A DNA stretch of 64,000 nt from Candidatus Aalborgicola danicus (GCA_016703945.1 JADJBC010000005.1:186001-250000), one strand, 5' to 3'; positions 34,471-43,812 are shown, counted from the first letter of the stretch. The notes: generated by a model not told the origin, from the sequence alone. Made by a program: numbers and translations.

Positions 34471-35547
34471 ATGAAGTTCGTTGACGAAGCCTATATTGAT
34501 ATCTCTGCTGGAGACGGCGGTGCGGGCTGCGTCTCGTTTCGGCATGAAAAATACAAAGAGTTTGGTGGCCCCAATGGCGGAGATGGCGGCCGAGGTGGTC
34601 ACGTGTTCGCGGTGGCGGATCCCAACCTCAACACTCTGGTGGACTTTCGTTTCTCGCGCCGCCACGATGCCAAGCGCGGCGAGCACGGCATGGGCTCCGA
34701 CATGTTCGGAGCCGCTGGCGACGACATCACGCTGAAAATGCCGGTGGGCACCATCATCACCGACGCCGAGACGGGTGAGGTGTTGTACGAGTTGCTCAAA
34801 CCGGGCGAAATCATCACCATCGCCAAAGGTGGTGACGGCGGCTTTGGCAACTTGCGTTTCAAGAGTGCCATTAACCGCGCGCCACGCCAGAAGACACCCG
34901 GTTGGCCCGGTGAAAAGAAGAATTTGAAGCTGGAGTTGAAAGTACTGGCCGATGTGGGCCTGCTGGGCATGCCCAATGCGGGCAAGTCGACCTTCATCAC
35001 CGCCATTTCCAACGCACGCCCCCGCATTGCCGACTATCCCTTCACCACCTTGCACCCCAATCTGGGTGTGGTTCGGGTTGGCCCTGAGCAAAGCTTTGTG
35101 GTTGCCGACTTACCGGGCCTGATTGAAGGGGCGTCAGAGGGTGCCGGTTTGGGGCATTTGTTCTTGCGCCATTTGAGCCGTACCCGCTTGTTGCTGCATA
35201 TCGTAGACGTGGCACCGTTTGATGAAAACGTGGACACCGTGGCGCAGGCCAAGGCGATTGTGAATGAGCTCAAGAAATACGACCAAGACCTGTACAAGAA
35301 GCCGCGCTGGTTGGTGCTGAACAAGCTCGACATGGTGGCGGCTGACCAGCGTGCGGCGCTGATCAAGGACTTCGTCAAACGCTTCAAATTCAAGGGCCCG
35401 GTGTTTGAAATTTCGGCGTTGACACGTGAGGGTTGTGAACCCTTGGTCAAAGCCATCTACAAACACGTCAAGGCGCAGCAAATGGCAGAACAGACACCGG
35501 AAGTCATTGATCCGCGTTTTGTTGAAATGCCCGACGAGTCCGCCTAG
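34471..35547 (+). CDS. obgE: GTPase ObgE/CgtA
   Basis: A 358-residue essential GTPase acting in late 50S ribosome assembly and stress control. The N-terminal glycine-rich Obg fold (AYIDISAGDGGAGCVSFRHE, GGPNGGDGGRGGHV) is followed by the G domain: G1 GMPNAGKST, G3 DLPGLIEGAS, G4 NKLD. The length and gene position behind rpmA are standard. Its stop codon lies inside a copy of the dispersed repeat. Confidence 0.97.
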   Translation: MKFVDEAYIDISAGDGGAGCVSFRHEKYKEFGGPNGGDGGRGGHVFAVADPNLNTLVDFRFSRRHDAKRGEHGMGSDMFGAAGDDITLKMPVGTIITDAETGEVLYELLKPGEIITIAKGGDGGFGNLRFKSAINRAPRQKTPGWPGEKKNLKLELKVLADVGLLGMPNAGKSTFITAISNARPRIADYPFTTLHPNLGVVRVGPEQSFVVADLPGLIEGASEGAGLGHLFLRHLSRTRLLLHIVDVAPFDENVDTVAQAKAIVNELKKYDQDLYKKPRWLVLNKLDMVAADQRAALIKDFVKRFKFKGPVFEISALTREGCEPLVKAIYKHVKAQQMAEQTPEVIDPRFVEMPDESA

Positions 35548-35597
35548 CTATTAAAACGGTAGCGGTCTGTGCAATACAGACGTGGGCTACAGCCAAA
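35545..35597 (+). repeat. Dispersed repeat, copy 7
   Basis: TAGCTATTAAAACGGTAGCG continues to CAGACGTGGGCTACAGCC. It fills the obgE-proB gap and includes the obgE stop codon. The inner part is diverged from the other copies. Confidence 0.55.
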
Positions 35598-35598
35598 T

Positions 35599-36735
35599 AT
35601 GATGAATACATCCAGTTCTCCGGTGTTGCGGGATGCGCGCCGCGTGGTAGTAAAGGTGGGCTCCAGCCTGGTGACAAACGATGGCCGCGGGCTGGACGAA
35701 GTGGCCATTGGTGAGTGGTGCCGACAGATGGCGCACCTGATACGCGAGGGGCGCGAAGTCATCATGGTCTCCAGTGGCGCCATCGCCGAAGGCATGAAAC
35801 GCCTGGGTTGGACGGTTCGCCCCAAAGCGATTCAGGAGCTCCAGGCAGCTGCAGCGGTTGGTCAAATGGGCCTGGCCCAGATGTACGAGACCAAACTCAA
35901 ACTCAATGGCCTGGGCAGCGCCCAGGTGCTGCTGACCCACGCTGACCTCGCCGATCGTGAACGTTACCTCAACGCCCGCTCAACACTGCTCACCTTGCTC
36001 AAGCTCGGCGTAGTGCCGGTCATCAACGAAAACGACACGGTTGTCAACGACGAAATCAAATTTGGTGACAACGACACGCTGGGTGCCTTGGTGGCCAATC
36101 TGGTGGAGGCTGATGCACTGGTGATCCTGACCGACCAGAAGGGGCTGTTCACCGCTGATCCGCGTAAAGACCCTGCCGCAGAATTTGTTCATGAGGCCCG
36201 CGCAGGTGACGCGGCTTTGGAAGCCATGGCCGGTGGCGCGGGTTCCAGCATTGGGCGCGGCGGCATGATTACCAAGATTCTGGCAGCCAAACGTGCGGCG
36301 GGCTCGGGAGCCTCCACGGTGATTGCCTGGGGGCGTGAGCCCGACGCCTTGATTCGCCTGACCCAGGGCGAGGCTATCGGCACCCTGCTGATCGCACAAA
36401 CGCAGAAAAACCAGGCGCGAAAACAATGGATGGCAGACCATCTCCAATTGCGCGGGTCCGTCGTGGTGGATGACGGCGCAGTGGCCAAGTTGCGCGACGA
36501 GGGCAAAAGTTTGTTGCCCATCGGCATGGTGTCGGTTGAAGGTGACTTTTCGCGCGGCGATGTGATTGCTGTGCGTGATGCCACTGGCATAGAAATCGCC
36601 AGGGGTCTGGCGAACTATTCGAACTCCGAGGCCCGGCTTTTATGCCGAAAACCGTCTGCTGACATTGAAAAACTGCTGGGTTACGCTGCTGAACCCGAGA
36701 TGCTGCACCGAGACAACCTGGTGCTGACCCGCTAA
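35599..36735 (+). CDS. proB: Glutamate 5-kinase
   Basis: A 378-residue enzyme phosphorylating glutamate, the first step of proline synthesis. The amino-acid-kinase domain shows RRVVVKVGSSLVTND, VSSGAIAEGMKRLG, INENDTVVNDEIKFGDND and GGAGSSIGRGGMITKI. A C-terminal PUA domain follows (GSVVVDDGAVAKLRDEGKSL). Two adjacent ATG codons (35599, 35602) are possible starts. proA is not in the window. Confidence 0.95.
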   Translation: MMNTSSSPVLRDARRVVVKVGSSLVTNDGRGLDEVAIGEWCRQMAHLIREGREVIMVSSGAIAEGMKRLGWTVRPKAIQELQAAAAVGQMGLAQMYETKLKLNGLGSAQVLLTHADLADRERYLNARSTLLTLLKLGVVPVINENDTVVNDEIKFGDNDTLGALVANLVEADALVILTDQKGLFTADPRKDPAAEFVHEARAGDAALEAMAGGAGSSIGRGGMITKILAAKRAAGSGASTVIAWGREPDALIRLTQGEAIGTLLIAQTQKNQARKQWMADHLQLRGSVVVDDGAVAKLRDEGKSLLPIGMVSVEGDFSRGDVIAVRDATGIEIARGLANYSNSEARLLCRKPSADIEKLLGYAAEPEMLHRDNLVLTR

Positions 36736-36760
36736 ACGCGAGGCTGGTGTAACCAGAACC

Positions 36761-37267
36761 TTACAGGTTACCGCTTTGGCGCGTCTTGAGTGCCTGGAGT
36801 ATCGATTCCCGCTTGCCGGTGGCGCGACCATCACACGCACCTTGTTTCGAGATTGCGAAGGCGTGCCGCGAGCCCAGGTTGTCGGTCATGGCTTGCCACT
36901 GCGGCTGACTGACGACACTCCATTTGCCCGATGTGCCCATTCTTGCGTAGGTCTTTACCTCGCCATTGGTGCACAAAATGCCCTCAAAAGCGGCAGACTC
37001 GGAACCCATGTTGTTGCGCATCACCACGACGTAGCGTACGACCCCATCGGAGCCGACGGTCACCGTTTCGGGGTCAACGCCAACTTTGAGTGTCACATAC
37101 GGTGGCATCTCGATAGGAATCAGCTGGCTGGTCGAAAAACGGGGAGGGGCCGTCACAGCGTCTTCCGCCCATTCCGGCGGGTCGACGGGTGTCTGGGCCG
37201 ACACGGTCATTGCGCAGCCCAGTGCGCTGGCAGTCAAGAGCAGCTTACGAAGCACGGTCGATTCCAT
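36761..37267 (-). CDS. CNP1-like family exported protein
   Basis: A 168-residue protein with a signal peptide (LLLTASALGCAMTVSA) and mature sequence opening PVDPPEWAEDAVTAPPRF, typical of the CNP1-like family in betaproteobacteria. Function is unknown. The start at 37267 overlaps the end of rppH by about 20 bases, so the two are co-transcribed, as in related genomes. Confidence 0.8.
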   Translation of the reverse strand: MESTVLRKLLLTASALGCAMTVSAQTPVDPPEWAEDAVTAPPRFSTSQLIPIEMPPYVTLKVGVDPETVTVGSDGVVRYVVVMRNNMGSESAAFEGILCTNGEVKTYARMGTSGKWSVVSQPQWQAMTDNLGSRHAFAISKQGACDGRATGKRESILQALKTRQSGNL

Positions 37268-37883
37268 TCTGGGGTGGTGCAGCTGTGTTGGGGTCAGGTT
37301 CAAACGATGCACCCGGCGGCAACTCAACGCCAGACGGGACGGGGGTTTGTGAGTCAGTCCACATGTCATGCGGGCGATTGGCGTGGCGCAGGAACCGGTT
37401 GCGCGGCTCATGGCGTGGCAGATAACGTGAGAGTTCAGTCAAGGCGGTTTCATAAACCCCGCGTTTGAACTCGACCACGGCGTCCAGCGGCACCCAGTAG
37501 TCGTTCCAACGCCAGGCGTCAAACTCCGGATGGTCGGTGGCACGCAGGTTGAGATCCCAGTCGTGCCCGATCAATTTGAGTAAAAACCAGATTTGTTTCT
37601 GGCCTTTGTAGTGGCCGCGCGCATCGCGGCGGATATAACGGTCCGGCACCTCGTAGCGCAACCAGTCTCGGGTGCGGGCAACAATACAGACGTGCTCCGG
37701 GTGGAGCCCCACTTCCTCGTGCAGTTCACGGATCATGGCTTGCTCGGGGGTTTCCCCCCGGTCAATGCCACCCTGTGGAAACTGCCACGAATGGGTACGA
37801 ATGCGCTTGCCCCAAAATACCTGATTTTTCTGGTTGAGCAGGATGATGCCGACGTTGGGCCGAAAGCCGTCCCGGTCAAGCAT
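37245..37883 (-). CDS. rppH: RNA pyrophosphohydrolase
   Basis: A 212-residue Nudix enzyme that removes pyrophosphate from mRNA 5' ends and so starts RNA decay. The family start LDRDGFRPNVGIILLNQ and SWQFPQGGIDRGETPEQAMI are present, followed by RELHEEVGL, completing the Nudix box. The C-terminal extension beyond residue 165 is Pro-rich and longer than in E. coli. ATG at 37883 is used; the TTG two codons upstream is not needed. It is divergent from proS. Confidence 0.93.
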   Translation of the reverse strand: MLDRDGFRPNVGIILLNQKNQVFWGKRIRTHSWQFPQGGIDRGETPEQAMIRELHEEVGLHPEHVCIVARTRDWLRYEVPDRYIRRDARGHYKGQKQIWFLLKLIGHDWDLNLRATDHPEFDAWRWNDYWVPLDAVVEFKRGVYETALTELSRYLPRHEPRNRFLRHANRPHDMWTDSQTPVPSGVELPPGASFEPDPNTAAPPQNGIDRAS

Positions 37884-37975
37884 AATCAAACCCCAATTTT
37901 TAAACTTCGTTCATTATGCACAGCAACTGCCGTGTATCAAGTAGCGAAGTCCCCAGAAGTTCCGCGAGTCACCCC

Positions 37976-39718
37976 ATGAAAGCATCCCAATTTTTCATTT
38001 CCACCCTCAAAGAGGCCCCGGCCGACGCCGAAGTCGCCAGCCACAAGCTGATGATGCGCGCCGGAATGATCAAAAAGCTGGGCGCCGGCATTTACACCTA
38101 CATGCCCATGGGCCTGCGCGTGATCCGCAAGGTGGAGGCCATTGTGCGCGAAGAAATGAACCGCGCCGGCTCCGTGGAGCTGACCATGCCGGTCATCCAG
38201 CCGGCCGAGCTGTGGCAAGAAACAGGTCGCTTCACGACCAACGGCCCCGAACTACTGCGTATCAAGGACCGCCACGACCGAGACTTTGTGGTACAGCCGA
38301 CCAGCGAAGAAGTGATTACTGACATCGCACGCCAGGAAATCAAGAGCTACAAACAGTTGCCAAAAAACTTATACCAGATCCAGACCAAGTTCCGCGACGA
38401 GCGCCGCCCCCGCTTCGGCCTGATGCGCGGGCGCGAGTTCACGATGAAAGACGCTTATAGCTTTGACCGCGACCTGGACGCCGCCAAGAAGAGCTACGAC
38501 ACCATGAGCGGTGCCTACCGCCGCATCTTTGACCGCTTTGGCCTGCGTTACCGCGCGGTGGCGGCGGATAGCGGCGCCATTGGTGGCGACCTGAGTGAAG
38601 AATTCCAGGTGATTGCCGACACCGGCGAAGACGCCATCGTCTACTGCCCCGACAGCAGTTACGCCGCCAATATGGAAAAAGCGGAGGCGTTGGCACCTGC
38701 TGGCGCCCGTGGCGCGGCGACGCAAACCATGGCCAAAGTGGCGACGCCAGGCAAAAGCACCTGCGAAGATGTGGCCGCACTGCTGAACGTACCGCTGCAA
38801 ACCACGGTCAAGTCCCTGGTACTGGCCACCGATGCCAAAGACGACACAGGCAATATTGTCAAAACCCAGGTCTGGCTGCTGTTGCTGCGCGGCGACCACG
38901 ACATGAACGAAGTCAAGGTCGGCAAGGTGCCGGGCCTGGCCGATTTTCGTTTTGCGACGCTGTACGAGATCGAAGAGCATTTCGGCTGCAAACCTGGTTA
39001 CCTAGGCCCCATCGGCCTGCAAAAACCGGTCACGCTGGTGGTAGACCGCGAAGTGGCCGTCATGGCCGACTGGATTTGCGGCGCCAATGCGGAAGACTTC
39101 CACACTACCGGCGTCAACTGGGGCCGCGACCTGCCCGAACCCACCGTGGTTGCGGACCTGCGCAATGTAAAAGTTGGCGATCTGTCGCCGGACGGCAAGG
39201 GTGTGCTGGCGATCGAACGCGGCATCGAGGTCGGTCATGTGTTCGTCTTGGGTACCAAATACAGCAAGGCCATGAATGCCACATTCCTGGATGTGAACGG
39301 CAAACCCCAGTTCATGGAAATGGGTTGTTACGGCATTGGCATCACCCGCCTGCCCGCTGCCGCCATTGAGCAGAACCACGATGACAAGGGCATCATCTGG
39401 CCCGACGCGCTGGCGCCTTTCACCGTGGTGATGTGCCCTATCAGCCCGGACCGTTTCCCCGAGGTCAAGGCCGCTGCCGATACCTTGTATGCCGAACTGC
39501 TGGCCGATGGTGTGGACGTGATACTGGACGACCGAAACGAGCGCCCGGGCGCGATGTTTGCCGACTGGGAACTGATTGGCGTGCCCCACCGTGTCACGAT
39601 TGGTGATCGCACGTTGAAAGAAGGCGTGGTCGAGTACCAGCACCGCCGTGATGCCGCTGCCACCAAGGTCACGCTGGGCGAGGTGGCGGCGCTGGTTCGC
39701 TCCAAACTGGCGGCATGA
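37976..39718 (+). CDS. proS: Prolyl-tRNA synthetase
   Basis: A 580-residue class II aminoacyl-tRNA synthetase of the bacterial type with an inserted editing domain. The start MKASQFFISTLKEAPADAEV is standard. Motif 2 is seen in TKFRDERRPRFGLMRGREFT, motif 3 in the region GCYGIGITRLPAAAIEQNHD. The inserted YbaK-like domain includes VPLQTTVKSLVLATDA. The stop overlaps the following transglycosylase start. Confidence 0.97.
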   Translation: MKASQFFISTLKEAPADAEVASHKLMMRAGMIKKLGAGIYTYMPMGLRVIRKVEAIVREEMNRAGSVELTMPVIQPAELWQETGRFTTNGPELLRIKDRHDRDFVVQPTSEEVITDIARQEIKSYKQLPKNLYQIQTKFRDERRPRFGLMRGREFTMKDAYSFDRDLDAAKKSYDTMSGAYRRIFDRFGLRYRAVAADSGAIGGDLSEEFQVIADTGEDAIVYCPDSSYAANMEKAEALAPAGARGAATQTMAKVATPGKSTCEDVAALLNVPLQTTVKSLVLATDAKDDTGNIVKTQVWLLLLRGDHDMNEVKVGKVPGLADFRFATLYEIEEHFGCKPGYLGPIGLQKPVTLVVDREVAVMADWICGANAEDFHTTGVNWGRDLPEPTVVADLRNVKVGDLSPDGKGVLAIERGIEVGHVFVLGTKYSKAMNATFLDVNGKPQFMEMGCYGIGITRLPAAAIEQNHDDKGIIWPDALAPFTVVMCPISPDRFPEVKAAADTLYAELLADGVDVILDDRNERPGAMFADWELIGVPHRVTIGDRTLKEGVVEYQHRRDAAATKVTLGEVAALVRSKLAA

Positions 39719-40371
39719 CATCTGCCGCAGAGCCGTTGCACACCGCCATTACACGCAGAAACTGCCTTTTGCCCCCGTTGCTTGGGCTTGGACTGCTATC
39801 GATTGGAGAGCAGTCCTGGGCCGGAGGCCAGATTGAGGAACCGCTGATCGACTCGGTGCGCACAGCGTTGAGCAGCGCGGTGCACAACGCGGCGCCACCT
39901 ATCCCCGAGTTCGCCACCACAGAACAGCGCCTGAATTACCTGCGCTGGCTGGGTGCCATGAGCGAGCGGCTTAAAAGGAAAAAAGCCGACTTGGAAACCC
40001 GCAAGGAATTTCTGCAAACCGTCTGGTACGAAAGCAAGCGTGCCGGGCTGGATGTGGCCCTGGTGCTGGGTCTGATTCAGGTGGAGAGCAATTTTCGCAA
40101 GTACGCCGTGTCGGTTGTCGGAGCCCGGGGATATATGCAGGTGATGCCGTTCTGGACCCGCGTCATTGGAGACGGTGACGCCGGCCGCTTGTTCCATATG
40201 CAGACCAATCTGCGCTTTGGCTGTGTGATTCTGCGGCATTACCTAGACCGTGAAAAGGGCGATATGTTCTTGGCGCTGGGGCGCTACAACGGGTCGCGGG
40301 GGAAGCCGCAGTACCCGGATGCGGTGTTTGCCAATAAGCGGTTGTGGGAATTTGTTGCCACTGCCAAGTAG
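39715..40371 (+). CDS. Lytic transglycosylase (SLT domain) protein
   Basis: A 218-residue exported protein. A short N-terminal hydrophobic stretch (LLPPLLGLGLLSIGEQSWAGG) acts as signal. The SLT domain has ALVLGLIQVESNFRKYAVS with the catalytic Glu, then GARGYMQVMPFW and ALGRYNGSRGKPQYPD. It would cleave peptidoglycan glycan strands. It overlaps the proS stop by four bases (ATGA), a neighbour relation common in Comamonadaceae. Confidence 0.9.
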   Translation: MTSAAEPLHTAITRRNCLLPPLLGLGLLSIGEQSWAGGQIEEPLIDSVRTALSSAVHNAAPPIPEFATTEQRLNYLRWLGAMSERLKRKKADLETRKEFLQTVWYESKRAGLDVALVLGLIQVESNFRKYAVSVVGARGYMQVMPFWTRVIGDGDAGRLFHMQTNLRFGCVILRHYLDREKGDMFLALGRYNGSRGKPQYPDAVFANKRLWEFVATAK

Positions 40372-40389
40372 GCGCTGATGCTTTTGGTG

Positions 40390-40479
40390 GATCAGTTGGG
40401 CTGCGCGTTTTGCTCCGTGTCCCCCGCCCGCTGCGCGGGCTCCTCCTTGACCTGCGCAAAACGCACAGCCCAACTGATC
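40390..40479. repeat. Large palindromic element A with GC-rich core
   Basis: Arms of 24 bases (40390-40413 and 40456-40479) are inverted copies with one mismatch. The 42-base loop holds a core beginning TCCGTGTCCCCCGCCC and ending GGGCTCCTCCTT(G)ACCTGC. The same core, inverted, fills element B. No protein-coding function is evident. Confidence 0.75.
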
Positions 40480-40540
40480 TGGCGTGGCGACGTGGGTGCA
40501 CGTGCCCGACGACCAACTTCTAAACCCCGCACTCCAGCGT

Positions 40541-40624
40541 CAGGCATGGGGCGGGTGTTATGCGTAGGTAAAGGAGGAGCCCGAAGGGCGGGGGACACGG
40601 AGCAGAACATCCGCCCCATGCCTG
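40541..40624. repeat. Large palindromic element B with inverted copy of the same core
   Basis: Arms of 19 bases (40541-40559 and 40606-40624) match with one mismatch, but their sequence is unrelated to the arms of element A. The loop holds the core of A in reverse orientation, differing mainly in the central spacer (TTC instead of GCTGCGC on the core strand). The two elements fill most of the 289-base gap before grxD. Confidence 0.75.
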
Positions 40625-40660
40625 ATGCGTGCGAGGGCAGTGACCGTCGCGGGGATAAAT

Positions 40661-40987
40661 TCAGGCCGGCGCAGTACCCAACGCCTGCTGCAACTCACCG
40701 TTCTCGTACATCTCCATCATGATGTCCGAGCCACCAATGAACTCACCCTTGACATACAACTGGGGAATGGTGGGCCAGTTGCTGTAATCCTTGATGCCGG
40801 CGCGGATGGCATCGTCTTCCAAAACGTTGACCGTCGCGACGGACTTGGGGTCCACGCCGCAGGCCTTCAGGATCTGGATGGCGCGTCCAGAGAATCCGCA
40901 CTGCGGGAAGCTGGCGTTGCCCTTCATGAATAAAACGACTGGGTTGTTCTTGACCAACTCATCAATGCGTTGCTGTGTATCGTTCAT
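40661..40987 (-). CDS. grxD: Monothiol glutaredoxin Grx4 type
   Basis: A 108-residue monothiol glutaredoxin carrying the CGFS active site (KGNASFPQCGFSGRAIQIL) and the glutathione-binding WPTIPQLYVKGEFIGGSDIM. Such proteins bind and transfer [2Fe-2S] clusters. ATG 40987 gives the normal N-terminus; ATG 41002 is an alternative five codons upstream. No signal peptide. Confidence 0.94.
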   Translation of the reverse strand: MNDTQQRIDELVKNNPVVLFMKGNASFPQCGFSGRAIQILKACGVDPKSVATVNVLEDDAIRAGIKDYSNWPTIPQLYVKGEFIGGSDIMMEMYENGELQQALGTAPA

Positions 40988-41216
40988 TGCGGAAAACTCC
41001 ATGGTAAGTGGCCGATTTGGCCCGGTGCTGCGACCGTGTCCCGCCATTATCCCAGAGCCATGCCGTCTTTCCGCTAAGACCACAATGCCGGTGCGGTACA
41101 AGGGGTCTTCACCAAGGACAAAGCCTGTGCATGCGTACTGATTGACAAACGTCAAGAAGAAGGTCTGGTTCTTTCCGTGGGAGCATGCGAACATTGGGTA
41201 TTGACCCTTGGCCGCC

Positions 41217-43127
41217 ATGACCGATCCTGACATTGAACTCCCACACGACGTTTTGTTGAGCAACGATTTCGCGCAACGAAAGGCGCACCGGTCCGGGGAA
41301 TGGCCCGCCCAGAACACCGCACCGGTGCCCCTGGATGGCGGCAATGCCGTGGTTGCGCCCGGGCAAATGGGGTTGGCACGCAGTTTGGATGAACTGCGGG
41401 GCTTGTTGGCCCACGGCGTCTTTCGGGTCCTGCCACTGGAGAGCACTGGCCCACTGGAGATGGGTGCGGGTCATGCCTGCCTGGTTGAAACCTTCCGGGG
41501 TCGCACGCTCCATCCCATGGACGATGCAGCAGAGTTGACGACCCGGCTGATGGCGATTTCGCACGGGAGTGGGCCGATGACCCGAGACGTAGGCCAGGCG
41601 CTTCGGGTGGCCGAAGTCTTGAGCCATGTTCCAGTCTTGACGCTCAATGAGGTTGAGCCCGCCCTGAATGCCCTGCAGTGTCTGCCAGCCGACATGGCAG
41701 CGCGGCTGAATGTGCTTCCTTTGCTACGGGAAGGCGACGTGTTGCTGGTGGCGTTGTGCGAGCCAGTGGATGCGGATCAACAGCACCTGATTCGATTCGT
41801 AACCCAATGCCGGGTCGTGGCTGTGCTGGCGGCGGCTGAGGAAGTCAAACGCACGATTACCCGCTGTTATTCCTCGCACAGTGACGCGGAGGAACTGGAG
41901 TCGCTGGCCATCAGTGACATGGAACTGGGTACCGAAGAAGAAGAGCAACGGGTCTGGAGCGAGGCCGAACTGCTGGCCCGTCAAGCGCCCATCGTGCGAC
42001 TGGTCAGCAACCTGCTGGCAGATGCGGTCAGCCGGCGGGCGTCGGATATCCACATCCGTCCAGGACAAAAGATGTTTGAGGTGCTGTTTCGCGTCAACGG
42101 AACGCTGGTGCCGATTCGGCGTTTGCGGCGCGCCTTGTTGCCGCCCGTAGTAGGGCGCATCAAGATTTTGGCCAGCATGAACAGCTCCGAACACCGCCTG
42201 CCGCAGGATGGGCGTATTCGTATCAATGAGGGCGGCGCCGGCATCGATCTGCGCATCTCCATCATCCCGTCGCAGTTTGGCGAAAGTGTTGTGATCCGTG
42301 TGCTTGCGCGCACCGTCAGCATGCGCAGCCTGGACGCCATCGGCTTCGAGTTGTCAGACCTCGATCGCCTGCGTGATTTACTGCGTCGCAGTATGGGTAT
42401 TGTGTTGGTGACTGGCCCCACCGGCTCGGGCAAGACCACCACGCTGTATGCCGCGCTTCAAGAGGTCGTGCGGCAGAATGTCAACATCATTACAGTGGAA
42501 GATCCAATCGAGTACGAGCTGGAGGGCGTGATCCAGATCCAGGTGAACCCAACCATCGATTTCAACTTTCCCAAGGCGCTGCGCCATATTCTGCGCCACG
42601 ATCCCGACGTGATTCTGATTGGCGAAATGCGTGACTTCGAAACGGCAAAAATTGCGGTAGAGAGTGCGCTGACCGGCCATCTGGTGTTCAGCACGCTGCA
42701 CACCAATGACGCACCCAGCGCCTTGGTGCGGCTGATTGAAATGGGGGTGGAGCCCTACCTGATCCGCTCGGCGGTGATTGGCGTGCTGGCGCAGCGCCTG
42801 GTGCGCACCAACTGCCCGCATTGTCGGGAAGTCGAACCGGTGGACGCTTTGATGCGAACCAATCTGGACCTGGGTCCGGAGGAGGTGTTCTGGCGCGGCA
42901 AAGGATGTGACCACTGCCATGGAACAGGCTTTTCAGGCCGACAGGCGATTTACGAATTGTTGGTGATGGACAAACAGCTGGCCGAACGGGTGGATGTGGG
43001 GGTATCGGCCGACGTCTACCGCGACAGCGCTCTGGCCAGTCGCATGTTCAGCCTGCCGTCCAACGGCATCAAGCTGGCACGCACTGGGGCGGTGTCGCTG
43101 GCCGAGATTTACCGCGCTTGCATGTAG
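41217..43127 (+). CDS. GspE/PilB-family secretion or pilus assembly ATPase
   Basis: A 636-residue traffic ATPase. An N-terminal GspE-II-type domain is followed by the motor: Walker A GPTGSGKTTTLYA, Asp box with ITVEDPIEYELEGV, Walker B DPDVILIGEMRD, His box FSTLHTNDAPSALVRL, and a tetracysteine zinc site (NCPHC and GCDHC). This is the type II secretion / type IV pilus extension ATPase layout. No pilin, GspF/PilC or secretin gene is close, so the ATPase is an orphan that must work with components elsewhere. ATG 41217 is preferred over TTG 41208. Confidence 0.9.
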   Translation: MTDPDIELPHDVLLSNDFAQRKAHRSGEWPAQNTAPVPLDGGNAVVAPGQMGLARSLDELRGLLAHGVFRVLPLESTGPLEMGAGHACLVETFRGRTLHPMDDAAELTTRLMAISHGSGPMTRDVGQALRVAEVLSHVPVLTLNEVEPALNALQCLPADMAARLNVLPLLREGDVLLVALCEPVDADQQHLIRFVTQCRVVAVLAAAEEVKRTITRCYSSHSDAEELESLAISDMELGTEEEEQRVWSEAELLARQAPIVRLVSNLLADAVSRRASDIHIRPGQKMFEVLFRVNGTLVPIRRLRRALLPPVVGRIKILASMNSSEHRLPQDGRIRINEGGAGIDLRISIIPSQFGESVVIRVLARTVSMRSLDAIGFELSDLDRLRDLLRRSMGIVLVTGPTGSGKTTTLYAALQEVVRQNVNIITVEDPIEYELEGVIQIQVNPTIDFNFPKALRHILRHDPDVILIGEMRDFETAKIAVESALTGHLVFSTLHTNDAPSALVRLIEMGVEPYLIRSAVIGVLAQRLVRTNCPHCREVEPVDALMRTNLDLGPEEVFWRGKGCDHCHGTGFSGRQAIYELLVMDKQLAERVDVGVSADVYRDSALASRMFSLPSNGIKLARTGAVSLAEIYRACM

Positions 43128-43154
43128 CCGGTTTGCTGCAGTGGGCGAGTAGGC

Positions 43155-43448
43155 CTACAGCAGGCCCACCATCTGGGCCGCAGGCCTGACGATCTTGCCC
43201 CGACCAAACATCAGGTGCTCCAGCAGCACCAGCGCCACACACACCAGAACAAACACCGGCAGTTTGGCGGTATCCCAGCGGTCCAGTTGCCACTGCTTCT
43301 GCAGCGTGAACCACCAGTCGGCCGAGGTCCACAGACGCAGCGCCTCGAAAAAGCTGTTCCAGTCCGAAAAAATGATGCGCCCCAGGCCCAGAAACACCGG
43401 AATGTTGACCAAAACCAGGATGAGCCACTGGGCGTTTTGGGCATTCAT
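43155..43448 (-). CDS. Small membrane protein of unknown function
   Basis: A 97-residue protein with two hydrophobic segments (WLILVLVNIPVFLGLGRIIF and LPVFVLVCVALVLLEHLMFG) separated by an amphipathic stretch rich in Trp. I do not recognise the family. It is located 19 bases downstream of yjdM on the same strand, so the two may be expressed together. Confidence 0.7.
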   Translation of the reverse strand: MNAQNAQWLILVLVNIPVFLGLGRIIFSDWNSFFEALRLWTSADWWFTLQKQWQLDRWDTAKLPVFVLVCVALVLLEHLMFGRGKIVRPAAQMVGLL

Positions 43449-43467
43449 GGCTGGAGAGCCTCGGTGC

Positions 43468-43812
43468 TCAGGCCTTCTTCAGGAAACAGGCTTTCAGCAT
43501 GAAGCTGCCGCCTTCCATTTTGCAATCGACCTCATGGTCGCCGCCGACCAGACGGATGCTCTTGACCTTGGTGCCCATCTTCAGCACGGTGGAGGAGCCT
43601 TTGACCTTCAGGTCCTTGATCAGCACCACGGCGTCACCGTCCCGCAGTGTCTGGCCGTTGGAGTCCTTGACAACGGCGTCGTCTTCGTCGTCGGACGCAG
43701 CGGCCTGCGCCATGGGCCACTCGTGTCCGCAGTCGGCGCAGACAAAGTTGCTGCCCTCAGGGTAGGTGTTTTCAAGGGTGCATTGGGGGCAAGCCGGGGC
43801 GCTATTGGGCAT
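43468..43812 (-). CDS. yjdM: Zinc-ribbon protein YjdM (PhnA family)
   Basis: A 114-residue protein with an N-terminal zinc ribbon (CPQC and CADCGHEW) and C-terminal PhnA domain (KDSNGQTLRDGDAVVLIKDL, KVKGSSTVLKMGTKVKSIRL). Despite the historical name phnA, members do not cleave phosphonates and the role is unclear. It is not part of the distant PhnDCEE-type transporter. Confidence 0.92.
   Translation of the reverse strand: MPNSAPACPQCTLENTYPEGSNFVCADCGHEWPMAQAAASDDEDDAVVKDSNGQTLRDGDAVVLIKDLKVKGSSTVLKMGTKVKSIRLVGGDHEVDCKMEGGSFMLKACFLKKA

Noticed and set aside
40390..40624. CRISPR array
   Set aside because: There are only two core copies, inverted relative to each other and lying in different stems; no direct repeats with regular spacers and no cas genes.
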